Shown here: piece by piece, positions 21,403-32,910 of the stretch | How the letters are laid out: every line of letters begins with the position of its first letter | Position numbering within the stretch: the first letter of the stretch is position 1 | From: Hyposmocoma kahamanoa | Lineage: Eukaryota; Arthropoda; Insecta; Lepidoptera; Cosmopterigidae | DNA length: 64,000 bases | Reading direction: 5' to 3' | NCBI RefSeq assembly: GCF_003589595.1 | Contig: NW_020654972.1 | Location: 10,378,758 to 10,442,757 of the forward strand | The notes under the pieces: generated by a model | What the model was told of the DNA's origin: nothing | What the model saw: only the letters and a program-made list of their open reading frames with translations | The model's database searches: none | Position numbers and translations under genes: made by a program

Positions 21403-23371
21403 TTATTTTATTTTTATTTTATTTATTGGAAGACCAACGGCTATCTTATAGAATAAAAAACTTAAATAATAATGGTGAGCCAATTATAGGTCCTCGCCGA
21501 TAGATACATTTTGATTTGAAATTATTGAGCGTTAAATTACAACTAAACTATTATGATGCATTACGAACTATGGGTAAATATACAACACTTACAAATTCAC
21601 TTTCCTATCAAAAAACAAATTACTCATTAGACGCTTCACCGATGCAACACTAGTGTTAAACAGGTCAATATCAACCTGTCTGGATAGTTGGTTAAAGCTG
21701 TTACCAGCACGCAAGAGATATGCATTTCGCCGATAGTTCGAGGAGGCCGAAGGTATATGTAAAGGCGAATTAAACCTAAGGGTCTTTGTGTCGGCTCTAA
21801 AGAAGATCTTGGACACAAGTTCTGGGGAGTCTACTGCACCAGAAGCAATTTTTCTTAAAAATACTAAGTCTGCAATCTGGCGTCGCTTCTCTAGTGGCAA
21901 GAGATGATGTTTCCTACATATTTCAAGATACCGGCTTGAATCATACCTCTCCCTTGTTCGATAACATAAATACTTAATGAATCTCTTTTGCACGTTTTCA
22001 ATTCGTGATATATATGTAAGATACTGCGGGCTCCACACCTGCGATGCGTATTCAAGGTGGCTGCGTACAAGTGAGCAATATAAAATTTTTAGTGTCTTAG
22101 CCTGATGGAAATCTCTGGAGTTACGCATCACAAATCCAAGACTCTTTGAGGCTTTTGAAACGATCGAATCGATGTGGGAGGCAAATAGTAACTTATGATC
22201 ATGAAACACACCAAGATCCCTTACCACAGTATCGCGTTGTAAAGTAATGTCTTTCAGTGAATAGTTAAATTGTATTAAGTTAATTTTACGACTAAAAGTG
22301 ACGACAGTGCACTTAGACGGATTAAGGTCGAGTTGGTTATCGGTACAGAAGGTGTCGAGCCTACTAAGGTCTTCTTGAAGCAAGATTGCATCAGACACTG
22401 AAGAAATAGGTGCTATGATCTTCATATCATCCGCAAAGCATAGTAGTTGTGATGATTTGAAACAGTGTTCAATATCGTTTACAAAGATTGCGAATAAGAG
22501 AGGCGCGAGCAATGATCCCTGCGGGACTCCACTAGGTACCCTAAGCCACCAAGAGACATAATTTTTTACCACAACCGCTTGTGACCTATTGTAGATATAC
22601 GACGTGAGCCACCTTAGCAAATCGCCACTGATACCGATCTTCTGTAGTTTGCATATAAGTAAGTCATGCCGAATTCGGTCAAATGCTTTGCTATAATCCG
22701 TGTAAATGACGTCGACTTGGCAGCCATTATCCATATGCGAAGTCAAATAGTCGTTGAACAGTATCAGGTTGGTCACAACGGAGCGCCCTTTCAAGAATCC
22801 ATGTTGAGTGAAGCTAAATGATTGCCTGAGTGCAGAATAAAGTTGATCATAAACAACCCTTTCGAAAACTTTCGATACAATACACAACTTTGAGATTGGT
22901 CTGTAATTCATAATGTCCGTTCTGGAGCCTTTTTTGTGGACTGGTGTGACGTATGCACGCTTCCACACACTTGGTACCGTGCCCTCTACTAACGATCTAT
23001 TAAATAGAATAGCGATTGGGACAGCTATAGTCACAGAACAGCGTATAAGGAAGTTAGCTGGAAGTAGATCTGGACCAGCCGACTTTGCAGGATCTAATTG
23101 CGAGAGAAGTTTTGATATAATATTACCATCTACTTTTATACTAGAAATGCTAGCAACGGTCGGGGTAGAAGCGTGTGCACAAAAAGTAGTTTGAGATGTC
23201 GATGGTACGTGGCTGTCCAAAAAATTTGAGTGAAAGTATTTGGAAAATGCATTACAAATGGAGTCACCAGTGTTAAGAACAGATTTATAGTAATGATCCC
23301 AAAACAAAGCAGCAATCGAGCGTATTGGTCTTTCGAGATGAGCCGAAACCAACCAAAGTGCGCATGCATAG
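21403..23371 (-). mobile_element. non-LTR retrotransposon, 5'-truncated
   Basis: The 3' end lies at the left: the minus strand ends in an A-rich 'aataaataaaataaaa' tail right at the mariner junction. The body encodes reverse transcriptase on the minus strand. No endonuclease domain is present, as expected for 5' truncation. At the 5' side it joins a MITE piece (23371-23570). Confidence 0.85.
21589..23371 (-). CDS. reverse transcriptase of a jockey-like non-LTR element
   Basis: The open frame extends to 23409 (606 residues), but its first dozen or so codons come from the MITE, so the retrotransposon part starts near 23371. It would copy element RNA into DNA at a nicked target. Motifs in order: 'AKSAGPDLLPANFL', 'PVHKKGSRTDIMNYRPIS', 'QHGFLKGRSVVTNL', 'YTDYSKAFDRIRHDLL', 'GVPQGSLLAPLLFAIFVNDI', and the catalytic 'FADD' (22426-22440, about residue 323), which replaces the commoner YADD as in several jockey/CR1-group elements. 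A C-terminal 'LVRSHLEYASQVWSP' region follows. No stop interrupts it, so it is young. It lacks the endonuclease and any promoter of its own, so it is probably dead on arrival. Clade below the jockey group is not assigned. Confidence 0.85.
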
Positions 23372-23570
23372 CCGCTCACGCGATTCATGCGTCTCTGGAA
23401 GCATACCATACCTAGAGGTGCCGGTGATGATTTTATACCGATTTTTCGGAGTTCGAAGTTATAACAGGTAAAAGAACTAATACTAATTGCTATTGCGGTA
23501 ACTACTCTAGCAAACCATAAAGTTTTTAATGCCTGGGTCTGTCATTTAAAAAAAATAAACAACTTATTAT
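23371..23570. mobile_element. partial copy of the 607-bp 'ccgctcacgcgat' MITE
   Basis: About 200 bp starting 'gccgctcacgcgat' match, reversed, the right third of the MITE at 43259-43865, including 'ggtgccggtgatgattttat' and 'aatgcctgggtctgt'. It stops where the mariner sequence resumes. It stands exactly at the 5' end of the retrotransposon copy, suggesting both arrived as one cDNA. Confidence 0.7.
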
Positions 23571-23584
23571 TAAAATTGCTTATT

Positions 23585-24030
23585 TTTTAAATAAAACTGG
23601 ACACGTGGCTACTGTTGATTGAGAGAATCGTTGCACCGTGAATAGTGATTGGTACACGATCATTTGTTTGCCGGAAGTTATTGACAAACCCCGTAAAAAT
23701 AACCGTAAACGCCGTATCATCTTATACCACGATAATGCCAGTTCTCACACGGCCAGAGAGACAAATGAATTTTTGAAGGTGAACAACGTTGACCTTATGA
23801 GCCATCCCGCATAGAGTCCGGACTTGGCACCTTGTGACTTGTATTTATTTCCAAAAATTAAGAAGCAGTTATGCGGTCAACGATTTTCATCACCTGGAGA
23901 GGCTGTCGAAGAGTATGAAAAATATATTTCAGTGTATTGTCACGGAGGAGTGGCATAAATGTTTTCAACATTGGTTCATTCGTATGAATATTCTCCGTTA
24001 GGGTTAACGCACTTTATTAACCCTAACGGA
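23585..24030 (+). pseudogene. mariner transposase, C-terminal half
   Basis: Resumes with 'KTGHVATVD', then 'YHDNASSHTA' (second Asp) and 'SPDLAPCDLYLF' (third Asp, 34-residue spacing). A TAG replaces the Tyr before 'SPDLAP', and there are frameshifts after 23610 and near the end. Partner half at 20894-21402. Confidence 0.85.
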
Positions 24031-24112
24031 GAATATTTTGAGAAACAATAAATTCATTTCTAATCATGTATAGTATTTCTTTCATATTCATTCCGGAAAA
24101 TCATAGCGTGCC

Positions 24113-24589
24113 TCACGTAGTGCCGATTAAATACAGCATTTTTCTTGTAAAATTTCGAGGTAAGTTTGTGTTCTTTTTGTATCTGAAAATGTTTAGGAAT
24201 GGTGTTTTCACACCACATACTAGTCAGTGCATATACTCAATTTTACTATATATATATTTTTAAAGTGATTGACTCAACACTCTCACTGTTATGTAGAATC
24301 AACCATAGACTCCTAGTGTAGGCGATTACGTGTGCCGTTAGACTTAAGTTCTCCATTGAGCCGCTTAGACAGAGCACTTGCACGCTATTACAATATGCGA
24401 CGTTCGTCGCTTCGAAAGAAAAAAAAATCAACTTGAAATTGATGATATGTTGGATCTTATTAACTTCAGTAAGTTAACTTCAGTAATTTGCCTTTAGTAT
24501 TTTAACCTTTGTTCTTGTTTGCATAGATATCGCTGTTTTTATACAATAACGCAGTATTAGAGAATATATAAAGGACGGTATGATAAAGG
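24113..24589. other. unassigned stretch
   Basis: Nothing recognised. Confidence 0.4.
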
Positions 24590-24905
24590 GTAATTAAAAT
24601 TAAAATTGTATTGAATTGATAATCAATTATTTTTTGTGAAATCACTCCACTAGTTTGTTATAATTATTAATACAAAGATCGAACATGCAGAAAAAATTCC
24701 CATGATCCGGCCGGATTCGAACCTACGTCTTCTAGCACACCGTGCCAGACGCTATGCCAACTAAGCCACGGGACGAACCAGCGGATATTTGATCTTAGTA
24801 TTTGGTTTTTCAACGACTTTTTAGCCGTAGCGCCATCTATGAGAAATTTCTGAAAGTATTTCGTCACCCGGTTTGGTAAATTTACAGCTACCAGCCCTAG
24901 CTAGA
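24590..24905 (-). repeat. SINE family C, fullest copy
   Basis: On the minus strand the tRNA-like part has an A box ('tggcttagttgg') and a B box ('ggttcgaatcc'). It is preceded by 'gtagcgccatctatgagaaa' (given here as on the plus strand) and followed by an AT-rich body ending 'tcaattattttttgtgaaat'. Fragments are at 12761-12910, 27795-28010, 33495-33600 and 41430-41632. Confidence 0.75.
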
Positions 24906-26119
24906 GATGTCGCCACTAACTGTATTTAAATTTTGTATTTATCGATCGATATCGACCTCAAAACTATCTCCTTTTTATTCGCTTTTGTAGTGTTCGTCAC
25001 GTAATCTTCTCAACGATAACTAAAACGCATAATGTAGAAGTCCTCGTCAAAACTAATAATATGAGACTAAACACAAGGTAGCTGCTGTACACTATTGAGG
25101 AGTTCCTCTCAGATGTCTGCCGTTTCCATCATCAGATCACCTCTAGGTCACCATAACATTTTACTTTCATTGAAATTACATCTATGTGCCAAGATTTATT
25201 GGAATCGATTAACGGAATGTGGGTGAAATTCAATAAACCGGATTCATCCCCTAATTTGCAACCCTTAAACGAATATCTTCTTCAATAAAATATCTTTTAT
25301 GATGTCGGTAAAAAATATCTCGAAAAACTGTGAAGTTTCCAGCTCACTTATAAAATAAGTACTTTTGTCATGAGTCAGTTCTGAAAAAAAATATATAGAC
25401 ATGTCCAATCTTCGATACTTCCCGTGAATCACCGAACTAATTTTTTTATACACTCCTTCCATGATATTTATGAAACTAGCCGGAAACGGCCACTGGCAGA
25501 GTTGAAACAATTAGCCTCACAAGCCGTTCATTACGGAAAAAAAACATATACAAACGAACGGCTGTACTTTAGCAATATTTTCTATGTTATTTCTTTTTCT
25601 TTTGAATCATTTGAATTTCCTTCTTTTTTTTCTTTCATCTATATTAAATAAGTAAGTGTATTATTTAATTGATAAATACCACGTAAATTAAATTATTATT
25701 TTCTAATCCTGATTGTAATTAAATTTATGAGTTGTCAAATGTGTGTAACGAAACGTAATTTTTGCAATAATAAACGAAGGTAGATGAAAAAATAACTACG
25801 TTACTAAAACTGAACGCGTGATATCAGATGAAATAGAATCGAATAAAGTTCTTGAGTAAATCTGTGCCAAAACACTGTAAACACAAAAATTAAGAATATA
25901 AAATCATTATTTGTGAGTGAATCTTTTTTGCGAGAAAGAAAATGATACTGTAAACAATGAAATGTTCCGTGGAAGTAAGTAAAGCATTTTTAAGTATTTT
26001 TTGTTTAAAAAAAACCTTAATTTTATTCTTAAAATTTTAGTTTATCTTTCCGTGTAGCATTAATAATCGTTAATTGCAATTTTGCTGCGAAAAAAATATT
26101 TATATGGAATATGGCATTG
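24906..26119. other. unassigned AT-rich stretch with a Family A fragment
   Basis: 25165-25290 carries reversed Family A words ('tgccaagatttattggaatc', 'cggattcatcccctaatttg'). The rest has no recognised gene or repeat. Confidence 0.4.
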
Positions 26120-26215
26120 GAATTCTCTGCCCGCTCAACTTGGGCCTTTTCAAGGCGAGAGTGAATAGGCAATCGTTGATCTTATCGTCACTTATCATCA
26201 TGTCAAACTTAATTT
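26120..26215 (+). repeat. short 3'-end fragment of the 29.6-32.7 kb LINE family
   Basis: 'ggaattctctgcccgctcaa' and 'cttttcaaggcgagagtgaa' match, reversed, the C-terminal coding end of the LINE at 29557-32750. Confidence 0.65.
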
Positions 26216-26758
26216 TTATTACAGCGGAAAGTTCATTATGCAATGTACAATATCGTTACAAAATTTTGTTTCCATTCCGTTCCACCGCAATATGAATTGA
26301 GCCCAAGATGGAGGTCAAATGTGTCCTTATTTTCTATTATAAAAAACCCATGATTCGACTCAGAATTACATGTACTGTATTTTTTTATAATATAACTTAG
26401 ATTTCCATTAGATTTCCTTTGGTGTAGGCAGAGACTACCCATCGGTGTTGGAAAAATCTTTTTGCTGGCACACGTTCTTTGTAGGTTTGTGATTGTTTTG
26501 AATTTTGATTTAATTTTTTTGTGTTCTTTAGCAAAACGACACGGTAAATACATTGTTTTCCTCTTAACGACACTTGTGTTGTTTATAAGTTCAAAATTTA
26601 ATTAAAAAACGTTCGGTCGCTTTTATTATCCAGCTATTATTGACGCAGCAATTCAGAAATTGGTGGATCATTGTGTACAAAGCTCTTCGTTATTTATAAT
26701 TAAAAAAAATGAAAACTCGTTCGTAATGAAAATGAAAATTCAGCGGTCGGCTAAATTA
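26216..26758. other. unassigned stretch with a 'gtaggcagagactaccc' repeat word
   Basis: A word near 26420-26440 is shared with 60487 onward, part of a lepidopteran repeat I cannot name. No gene. Confidence 0.4.
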
Positions 26759-27283
26759 GGTGCAATCAGAGATAGGCACCGAGTTAAAACCCATTTAACC
26801 CGTCCCTGTTTTAACCGGATTTTTTCCCAAAGTGCCGAAATACGGAATTTGTCGTACTTAATCCTATACTTATTACAAATTTGAATGTAACAATTACTTT
26901 TTTGGACGTAAAAGAAGCAACTCCATACAATACCCATCTTGCAATCCTTTGGATCCCACTACTAAGGATGTCTATTACGATACTATTTATACTCGATTCA
27001 AGTACATACGATGTAATGATTTTTTGTATCGATTTATTTCAATGTGATTTTCAAGAGAATCAATTCAATTGAATGGTAAATCGAAGCCTTTAGATCGGAA
27101 AGCAATAAACATTTTGTTATAATATCATTACATTTAAACAAAATTCTAATTACAACAAATAATTTTAGTTGTAAATAGTTTTTGCCCTCAATTCCGGGCA
27201 TCAATGGGTTTTAGCCTGATTTAAACTCTGCATTGACACAGCGCCGGGTTAATACCGGGCGCTTGCCTATCTCTGGTTGCAGT
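26759..27283. mobile_element. hAT-type MITE, copy 1 (509 bp)
   Basis: The element 26767-27275 starts 'cagagataggcaccgagtta' and ends '…gcttgcctatctctg'. The flanking 8-mers ggtgcaat (26759) and gttgcagt (27276) agree in 6 of 8 positions. Eight-bp duplications and CAGAG ends are hallmarks of hAT elements. A second copy lies reversed at 36666-37225; both share an internal 'gattttcaagagaatc'-type word. Non-coding. Confidence 0.8.
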
Positions 27284-27369
27284 GCTACTCGTGTCTTATT
27301 ATATTACACGAAATGCGAATATATTCCTGTGTTCTAAACCAAGTTGGATGTAAGCAGAATATCTTTACC

Positions 27370-27625
27370 AAAATTCATTTTTAACCGACTTCAAAAAAAT
27401 GTATGTATGTTACACGATTAATCAGATATTTGTCTACCAATTTTAATGATTCTTTTTTTTGTTATAAAGTGGTACCTTTTTATTATAATAGTGTTCCCAC
27501 ATAAGTTTGAAGAAAATATTCCAGAATCTGGTTTATTGGTTTTTACTCAATTTTCGTTAACCGATTTGAAAGAAACTTGGCAAAAAGATGATTCCAAAAA
27601 CTTTTGAGATATTTTTTTATTAAAA
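27370..27625 (+). repeat. Family A repeat, internally deleted
   Basis: 'ttaaccgacttcaaaaaaat', 'acacgattaatcagatattt' and 'ttggcaaaaagatg'-type words occur in the family order. Confidence 0.65.
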
Positions 27626-27794
27626 AAGTTATAATTATTGGATGCACAAAATACTTTTCCTTCAGTGCGACATGTTTTAGGGACAATTTGAAGACCTAAT
27701 CTAGAATCTAGACCTAAGACTTGTACATGCGTTACTATATGGAGTGTAGACATATTGGCATAAGGATTAGAAAGAAGGGAAAAGTAAATTAATA

Positions 27795-28010
27795 AATTAA
27801 ATTTTTATTGAATTGATATTCAATTATTTTTTGTGAAATTACTCCACTAGTTTGTTATAATTATTAATACAAAGATCGAACATTCACAAAAAATTCCTTC
27901 AATCCGGTCGAATCCGAACTGGTAGCTGTAAAGGTACTAACTGGGTGATAAATCTGTCATAGATTTCTCATAGATGGCGCTACGACTAAAAAGTCGTTGA
28001 AAGACCAAGT
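27795..28010 (-). repeat. SINE family C, rearranged copy
   Basis: The AT-rich body ('caattattttttgtgaaatt') is followed by a partial tRNA-like part. The other end of the element then appears inverted ('agatttctcatagatggcgc'), so the copy looks like a deletion-inversion product. Confidence 0.6.
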
Positions 28011-28150
28011 ACAAAGACACGACGCAAGCACGTGATGTAACCTGGACGTCCCCAACCCACATTGGGCCAACAGGGCGGACTATGGCTTAAACCCTTGCCA
28101 GAGAGGAGACCCATGCCTTGCAGTGGGACGTATAAATGCGTTGATGATAA
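28011..28150 (+). repeat. non-LTR element 3' tail
   Basis: 'cccaacccacattgggccaa' and 'gaggagacccatgccttgca' followed by a 'gatgataat' end are typical of a widespread lepidopteran retrotransposon tail. A related tail is at 57640-57805. Confidence 0.55.
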
Positions 28151-28869
28151 TTATAAATGAGGAGACGAGTCAAAATAATTGGTACGAAGTCTACAAAGAT
28201 TTTCACACAATATTTGATTTTTAATTCGGGACTTAATCACAATAAATGAGTGTTGGGTGTTGGTCTAGTGAGAACCCTAGTGCACAAATATGCGGGTAGT
28301 TGGAAGATGCTGACACCCGCCTCTTCAGTCCCTCCGAGACAATGGACGTTGCAATGCGTCCGAAACGTCGAGGTAATTAAAATATGTTAGATACGTGATT
28401 AAGTTCCGAATTAAAAATCAAATATTCTACAATGATTGTTCTCGAAAACATATTCTACATGTGTAAATTAGTAAGCTTAGAATAATAACGCATAGAATGA
28501 TAGTTTCATATCAAACGAACTGTCACAAGTGAGGCAAAAATCAAATTCATGTAGGCTAGTTATAGTAGTAGGTTAATTTTCGGTTTTAGTGAGTATTTAT
28601 ATAAAAATACAGGTTGAAACGCATTACTTCCTCGTGGAATGTGATGTTAGTATCTATTTTATGTTTGTCTGACGTATTTTTACACTCATTTACCGCACAT
28701 TTCGTCATTTTTAGCTAAAATTCTGGATCTGTTCGCGGTGCAAGTTGACCTTGAGCACTGAAGGCGCGCCCGCTCGTGTAGGCCCTTTTGGCGCGCTTCA
28801 ATTTGCCTCACTTAGCGTGTGCGGACTAGGTTTCTATGCGTTATTATTCTAAGTTAGTAAGTGTAAAAA
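28151..28869. other. unassigned stretch with a 'gtccgaaacgtcgagg' repeat
   Basis: 28195-28440 resembles dispersed repeats with paired 'ttttaattcgg' and 'cttaatcac' words in inverted order ('atttttaattcgggacttaa' and 'ttaagttccgaattaaaaat'), suggesting a MITE of about 220 bp (28217-28427). The rest is unassigned. Confidence 0.45.
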
Positions 28870-29140
28870 GAATAACTGCAAAAACCAACCTCGAAAGTTC
28901 GTGGAATTACATCTATTTGCCAAGTTTTATTGAAACCGGTTTTATCGCCTAGTTTGCCACCCTTAGAGGTGAAATTTTATTTTTCGAATTTAAATAGGAA
29001 CAACGCTTTCCAAAAAAAAAAAAGAATCATCAAAACGGGTTCACAAATGTGAGTGCCGGAGTAAACGCGTAAAATTCATTAAAAAAAAATAAACATACAG
29101 TGTTATTGAGAACCTCCTCTTTTTTAAAGTCGGTTAAAAA
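28870..29140 (-). repeat. Family A repeat
   Basis: 'ttcgtggaattacatctatt', 'gccaagttttattgaaaccg' and 'ttttttaaagtcggttaaaaa'-type end. Confidence 0.75.
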
Positions 29141-29556
29141 GAACGCCAGTGTTACTATTATATAAATAATGAATTTTAATAATTCATTCATTATCAAGTC
29201 ATTTAACTTCAAGAAAAACAAATAATGCAGAAATTAAAACGTATTAGACATTGACTTACAAATAAATGGACGACGGGTCTAATACAAAAACCACGAAAAA
29301 AATGTCCCAAGTCAACCTATTTAAACGTAGTGACATGTCAAGGAATATGAAAAAGCTAAAACGTTGAATTTAAATTGTAATGCCATCGCAGTACTGTCTA
29401 ATTTTGCTTGCTTCGCCGTCAGTCGAACAAACGAAGACTAAAGCGTGAATGACGCTCTGTATACGATTTTAACGCCCTATAAGTTCGGACACATTTTAGC
29501 GCGGACCCGACGTCCATATAATTGTAAGTCAATGGTATTAGAGTACAAATTTTCTC
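29141..29556. other. unassigned stretch
   Basis: Nothing recognised; it borders the poly(A) end of the LINE. Confidence 0.4.
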
Positions 29557-29614
29557 TCTTTTTTTTTTTTTTTTTTTTTTTTTATAAAATATAGGTGCGC
29601 ATTTGACCTCCATC

Positions 29615-32288
29615 TCACCTGATGGAAAGTGACGATGAGGTCGACGATGGAGCATGCACACCTAAATAATGCCTATTCACTCTCGCCTTGAAAAGGTCCA
29701 AGTTATAACGTTCAGGGAACAAGTCTGCAGGCAGGGAATTCCACTCCATAGCCGTTCGCCATATAAATGTGGAAGCGTAACGCTTCGTGCGAATCTTTGG
29801 AATATCCACAACATAGGGGTGGAACCCAAGCCTACGCCTAGTCCCCCGGTGATGGAAAGGGGAAGGCGGAATTAAATCATGTAATTCCATCGCACACTCT
29901 CCGTGATATATCCTGTAAAATACCGATAAGCAGGCAACTTTACGGCGGTGTTCAAGGCTCTGCAGCTTCGCCTCCACTAATTCCGAGTCACCTATAAGTC
30001 TCTTGGCACGGTTGTCAATTGAATCCAAAGTGGCCAGTTGATATGTCGCAGAGCCATCCCAAAGGTGGCAGCAGTACTCCATGCACGATCGGACTTGTGC
30101 TTGGTACAGCTGGAGCAACTGTCCCGGTGTAAAGTACCGCCTCACCCTGGAAAGGATCCCAAGCTTCCTTGCTGCATTTTTGGCCGTGGATTCAATGTAT
30201 CTGCCGAAGTTCAAATTGGACGACAGGTCCATTCCAAGTAGCTGGAGACAATCGGCTATCGGTATGGATATATCACGAAAAGTCGGAGTCAGCTCAAAGG
30301 GACTCCGTTTTGTGGAGAATAGACACGCCTGCGTTTTGGTAGCGTTAAATTTGACAAGATTGGCATTGCCCCAATCGGAGACTGCCTGGAGTGTCAAATC
30401 TAAACGGCTAACCATGGACTCTCGACAAGACTGGATTTCCTCTCCACTGACCCTTGCATTGGTCAAGTACCTATCTACAACTGTGCTGTCATCAGCATAC
30501 GCAAAGGTACCTGGAATTAACATATCATTGATATGCAGCAGAAAGAGAGTTGCAGACAGTACGGAACCCTGAGGAACTCCGGCATCTATCGCCATATGTT
30601 CGGAAGAGTAGCCTTCTAAGACCACTCGAATCGAACGTTCGCTCAAGAAATCCGAGATCCAATTGCAAAGGTCAGTGGGAAGCCCATAAGAGGGAAGCTT
30701 GCTTAAAAGGCTTGCGTGCCAGACCCTGTCAAAGGCTTTAGAAATGTCCAAAGACACTGCAAGTGCTTCGCCTTGCTTTTCTATAGCCTCGCTCCATATG
30801 TGACAGGCATACACAAGAAGATCCCCAGTAGATCGCCCTCGTCGGAATCCGTACTGGCGATCACTGAGGAGATCGTTGTCTTCAAGGTACGATAGGAGAC
30901 GGTTGTTGAGTACACGTTCCATAGTCTTGCAGAGTATGGAAGTGACTGAGATAGGTCTATAGTTGACAGGGTCAGCTCTGCTTCCCTTTTTTGGTACAGG
31001 TTGCACGTTTGCAAGCTTCCACGACCTGGGAACTACACCAGTCTCAAGTGAGAGGCGGTACAGGCGTGTGAGAACAGGAGACAACTCAGGTGCACAGTTA
31101 CGCAGGACTATTGCTGGAATTCCATCTGGCCCGCTAGCTTTATTCACGTCTAGATTTCGCAGAGTTCTAAGTACCTCTTTTTGGCGTATGCGAACTGGCG
31201 CCATAGTGCAGCCAGCCTGAGGTAAAGTAGGTGGTAGGGTCCCTGCGGCATCTAGACGCGAATTTTCTGCAAAGAGTGAGGCAAAGAGATTCGCCTTCTC
31301 TTCCGCAGTATGAGCCAGCGAACCATCCGGCCTCAGCAGAGGTGGCAAAGATGGGCGACAAAAGTTCGATTCGACCGCTTTGGCCAGGGACCAAAAGGAT
31401 TTGCTGCCTGCTGGATAAGAGGCAAGCTTGGCTCCTATGCGGCGCACATGGTCGAACTTGGCCCTACGTAACATGCTTTTGCACTTCTTGGCGGCCTTAT
31501 TAAAAGCTTTCTTCATGTTCTGAGTACTCGGAGTTTTGCGTAGTCGAGCATCTGCCCAAGCTTGGTACGCGGACTGTTTACGTGCTTCAGCACAACTACA
31601 ATTAGCGTTAAACCATGGACGAGCTTGGGGTCCATTGGGTACATCAGAGTATGGAATGTAATACTCCATACCCAAACGCAAGACCTCGACTACAGCATCA
31701 GCACAGCTCGACGAGTTTCCTGAAGTAAAGCACGCCTGCCAGGGATATGACGCAAAGAAATGGCGCATTTCGTCCCAATCTGCTAACTTGTATCGCCACA
31801 CCCGTCTCATACCACTAGGGCCCTGATCGGGTGGGGAGTATACGGATACAGTTTTCACCAGACAATGGTCGGAAGTACCCAGTGGGGCCTCCACAACCAC
31901 AGAGTATCGGTCCGGATCAGTTGTCAGCAGAAGGTCCAAGCAATTAGCCGTATGGGATTCAACATCTGGTATCCTAGTGGCGCCACTGACAAGCTGGGAT
32001 AAGCTTAGCGTTAACGCAAGTTTACGCGTCTCTCTCCCAGCGTGATCGGTCTTCTGGTATGGGAACAACCATTCTTGATGGTGTGCATTAAAGTCCCCCA
32101 GAATGACTAGTTGCGCCGCTGGGTACCTATGCTGAATCTCATCAGACGTCTCACTTAGATATTGGAACAGCTTGGTCGTCTCCTGATCTCCACTGTGCGA
32201 TCGGTAAACACAGCAGTACACTATTTGTGTAACTCCTGTGTCAACCAGAAGCCATAAAATTGAAAAACTCGGTGCCTCAAGGTTCTTG
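29615..32288 (-). CDS. APE endonuclease/reverse transcriptase (ORF2) of a jockey-group LINE
   Basis: This protein would nick a target and reverse transcribe element RNA there. The frame is open from the gap at 32288 to the stop at 29615, about 890 residues; counting from 32221 gives 868. Endonuclease motifs are 'ILWLLVD…IVYCCVYRSHSGD' at its start, 'ILGDFNAHHQEW' (about residues 40-51) and 'GTSDHCLVK' (about 115-122). Reverse transcriptase motifs are 'NKASGPDGIPAIVL', 'PVPKKGSRADPVNYRPIS', 'YGFRRGRSTGDLL', 'SLDISKAFDRVWHASLL', 'GVPQGSVLSATLFLLHINDM' and the catalytic 'YADD' (about residue 574). A C-terminal region with 'RSCMEYCCHLWDG' follows. No ATG is claimed, because the frame continues upstream through the gap ('GYSFYTGVDVARF…' at 32754-32690). 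No stops or frameshifts, so a young copy. ORF1 and the 5' UTR are absent. Confidence 0.9.
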
Positions 32289-32688
32289 NNNNNNNNNNNN
32301 NNNNNNNNNNNNNNNNNNNNNNNNNNNNNNNNNNNNNNNNNNNNNNNNNNNNNNNNNNNNNNNNNNNNNNNNNNNNNNNNNNNNNNNNNNNNNNNNNNNN
32401 NNNNNNNNNNNNNNNNNNNNNNNNNNNNNNNNNNNNNNNNNNNNNNNNNNNNNNNNNNNNNNNNNNNNNNNNNNNNNNNNNNNNNNNNNNNNNNNNNNNN
32501 NNNNNNNNNNNNNNNNNNNNNNNNNNNNNNNNNNNNNNNNNNNNNNNNNNNNNNNNNNNNNNNNNNNNNNNNNNNNNNNNNNNNNNNNNNNNNNNNNNNN
32601 NNNNNNNNNNNNNNNNNNNNNNNNNNNNNNNNNNNNNNNNNNNNNNNNNNNNNNNNNNNNNNNNNNNNNNNNNNNNNNNNNNNNNNNN
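32289..32688. other. assembly gap (400 N)
   Basis: A run of N inside the LINE endonuclease domain. The coding text on both sides seems to reach the same point of the protein (see findings), so the gap size may be wrong. Confidence 1.
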
Positions 32689-32759
32689 TAGGGTCTCAAG
32701 GGTAAACCTACGGAAGCGAGCAACATCAACCCCCGTGTAAAAACTGTACCCCAAAAACC

Positions 32760-32910
32760 CGCTATTTTTTTTCTCAAATAAAAGTAAATGAAATCATAAA
32801 AAAAAGAATCAAAATCGGCTCACAAAAAGTTATCGCGTAACATAAACACAAAAAAAAGTACAGTTGAATTAAGAACCTGCTCTTTTTTTAGAAGTCGGTT
32901 AAGAAAGAAT
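32760..32910 (-). repeat. Family A repeat, head part
   Basis: 'aaaaagaatcaaaatcggct', 'gttatcgcgtaacataaaca' and 'tttagaagtcggttaagaaa'. The LINE copy abuts its inner side. Confidence 0.65.

Larger units (their letters stand above)
20746..24112 (+). mobile_element. second mariner, split by a non-LTR element
   Basis: Degenerate inverted ends ('cactataagtttccggaa' at the left; reversed 'cgctatgattttccggaa' at the right) enclose a broken mariner transposase. The middle (21403-about 23580) is a foreign retrotransposon copy plus a MITE piece. Without the insert the element would be about 1.2 kb, and about 40 codons of transposase are also missing at the junction. Confidence 0.75.
29557..32750 (-). 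mobile_element. non-LTR retrotransposon with long open ORF2, 5'-truncated
   Basis: On the minus strand the copy begins near 32750, inside the endonuclease region, where it abuts Family A sequence. It runs through an uninterrupted reverse transcriptase frame and ends in a short 3' UTR and a poly(A) run of nearly 30 (plus-strand T run near 29557-29583). A 400-N gap lies in its 5' part. Related 3' fragments are at 26120-26215 and 39225-39545. Confidence 0.85.

Noticed and set aside
24705..24790. tRNA gene on the minus strand
   Set aside because: A and B boxes are good, but the sequence is the head of SINE family C found in several copies.
29615..31500. Plus-strand frames of 60-160 codons opposite the LINE
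   Set aside because: Mirror frames of a well-supported reverse transcriptase.
32221..32777. Open frames running through the N run
   Set aside because: They consist almost only of undetermined bases. Only the short flank text that fits the LINE endonuclease was used.
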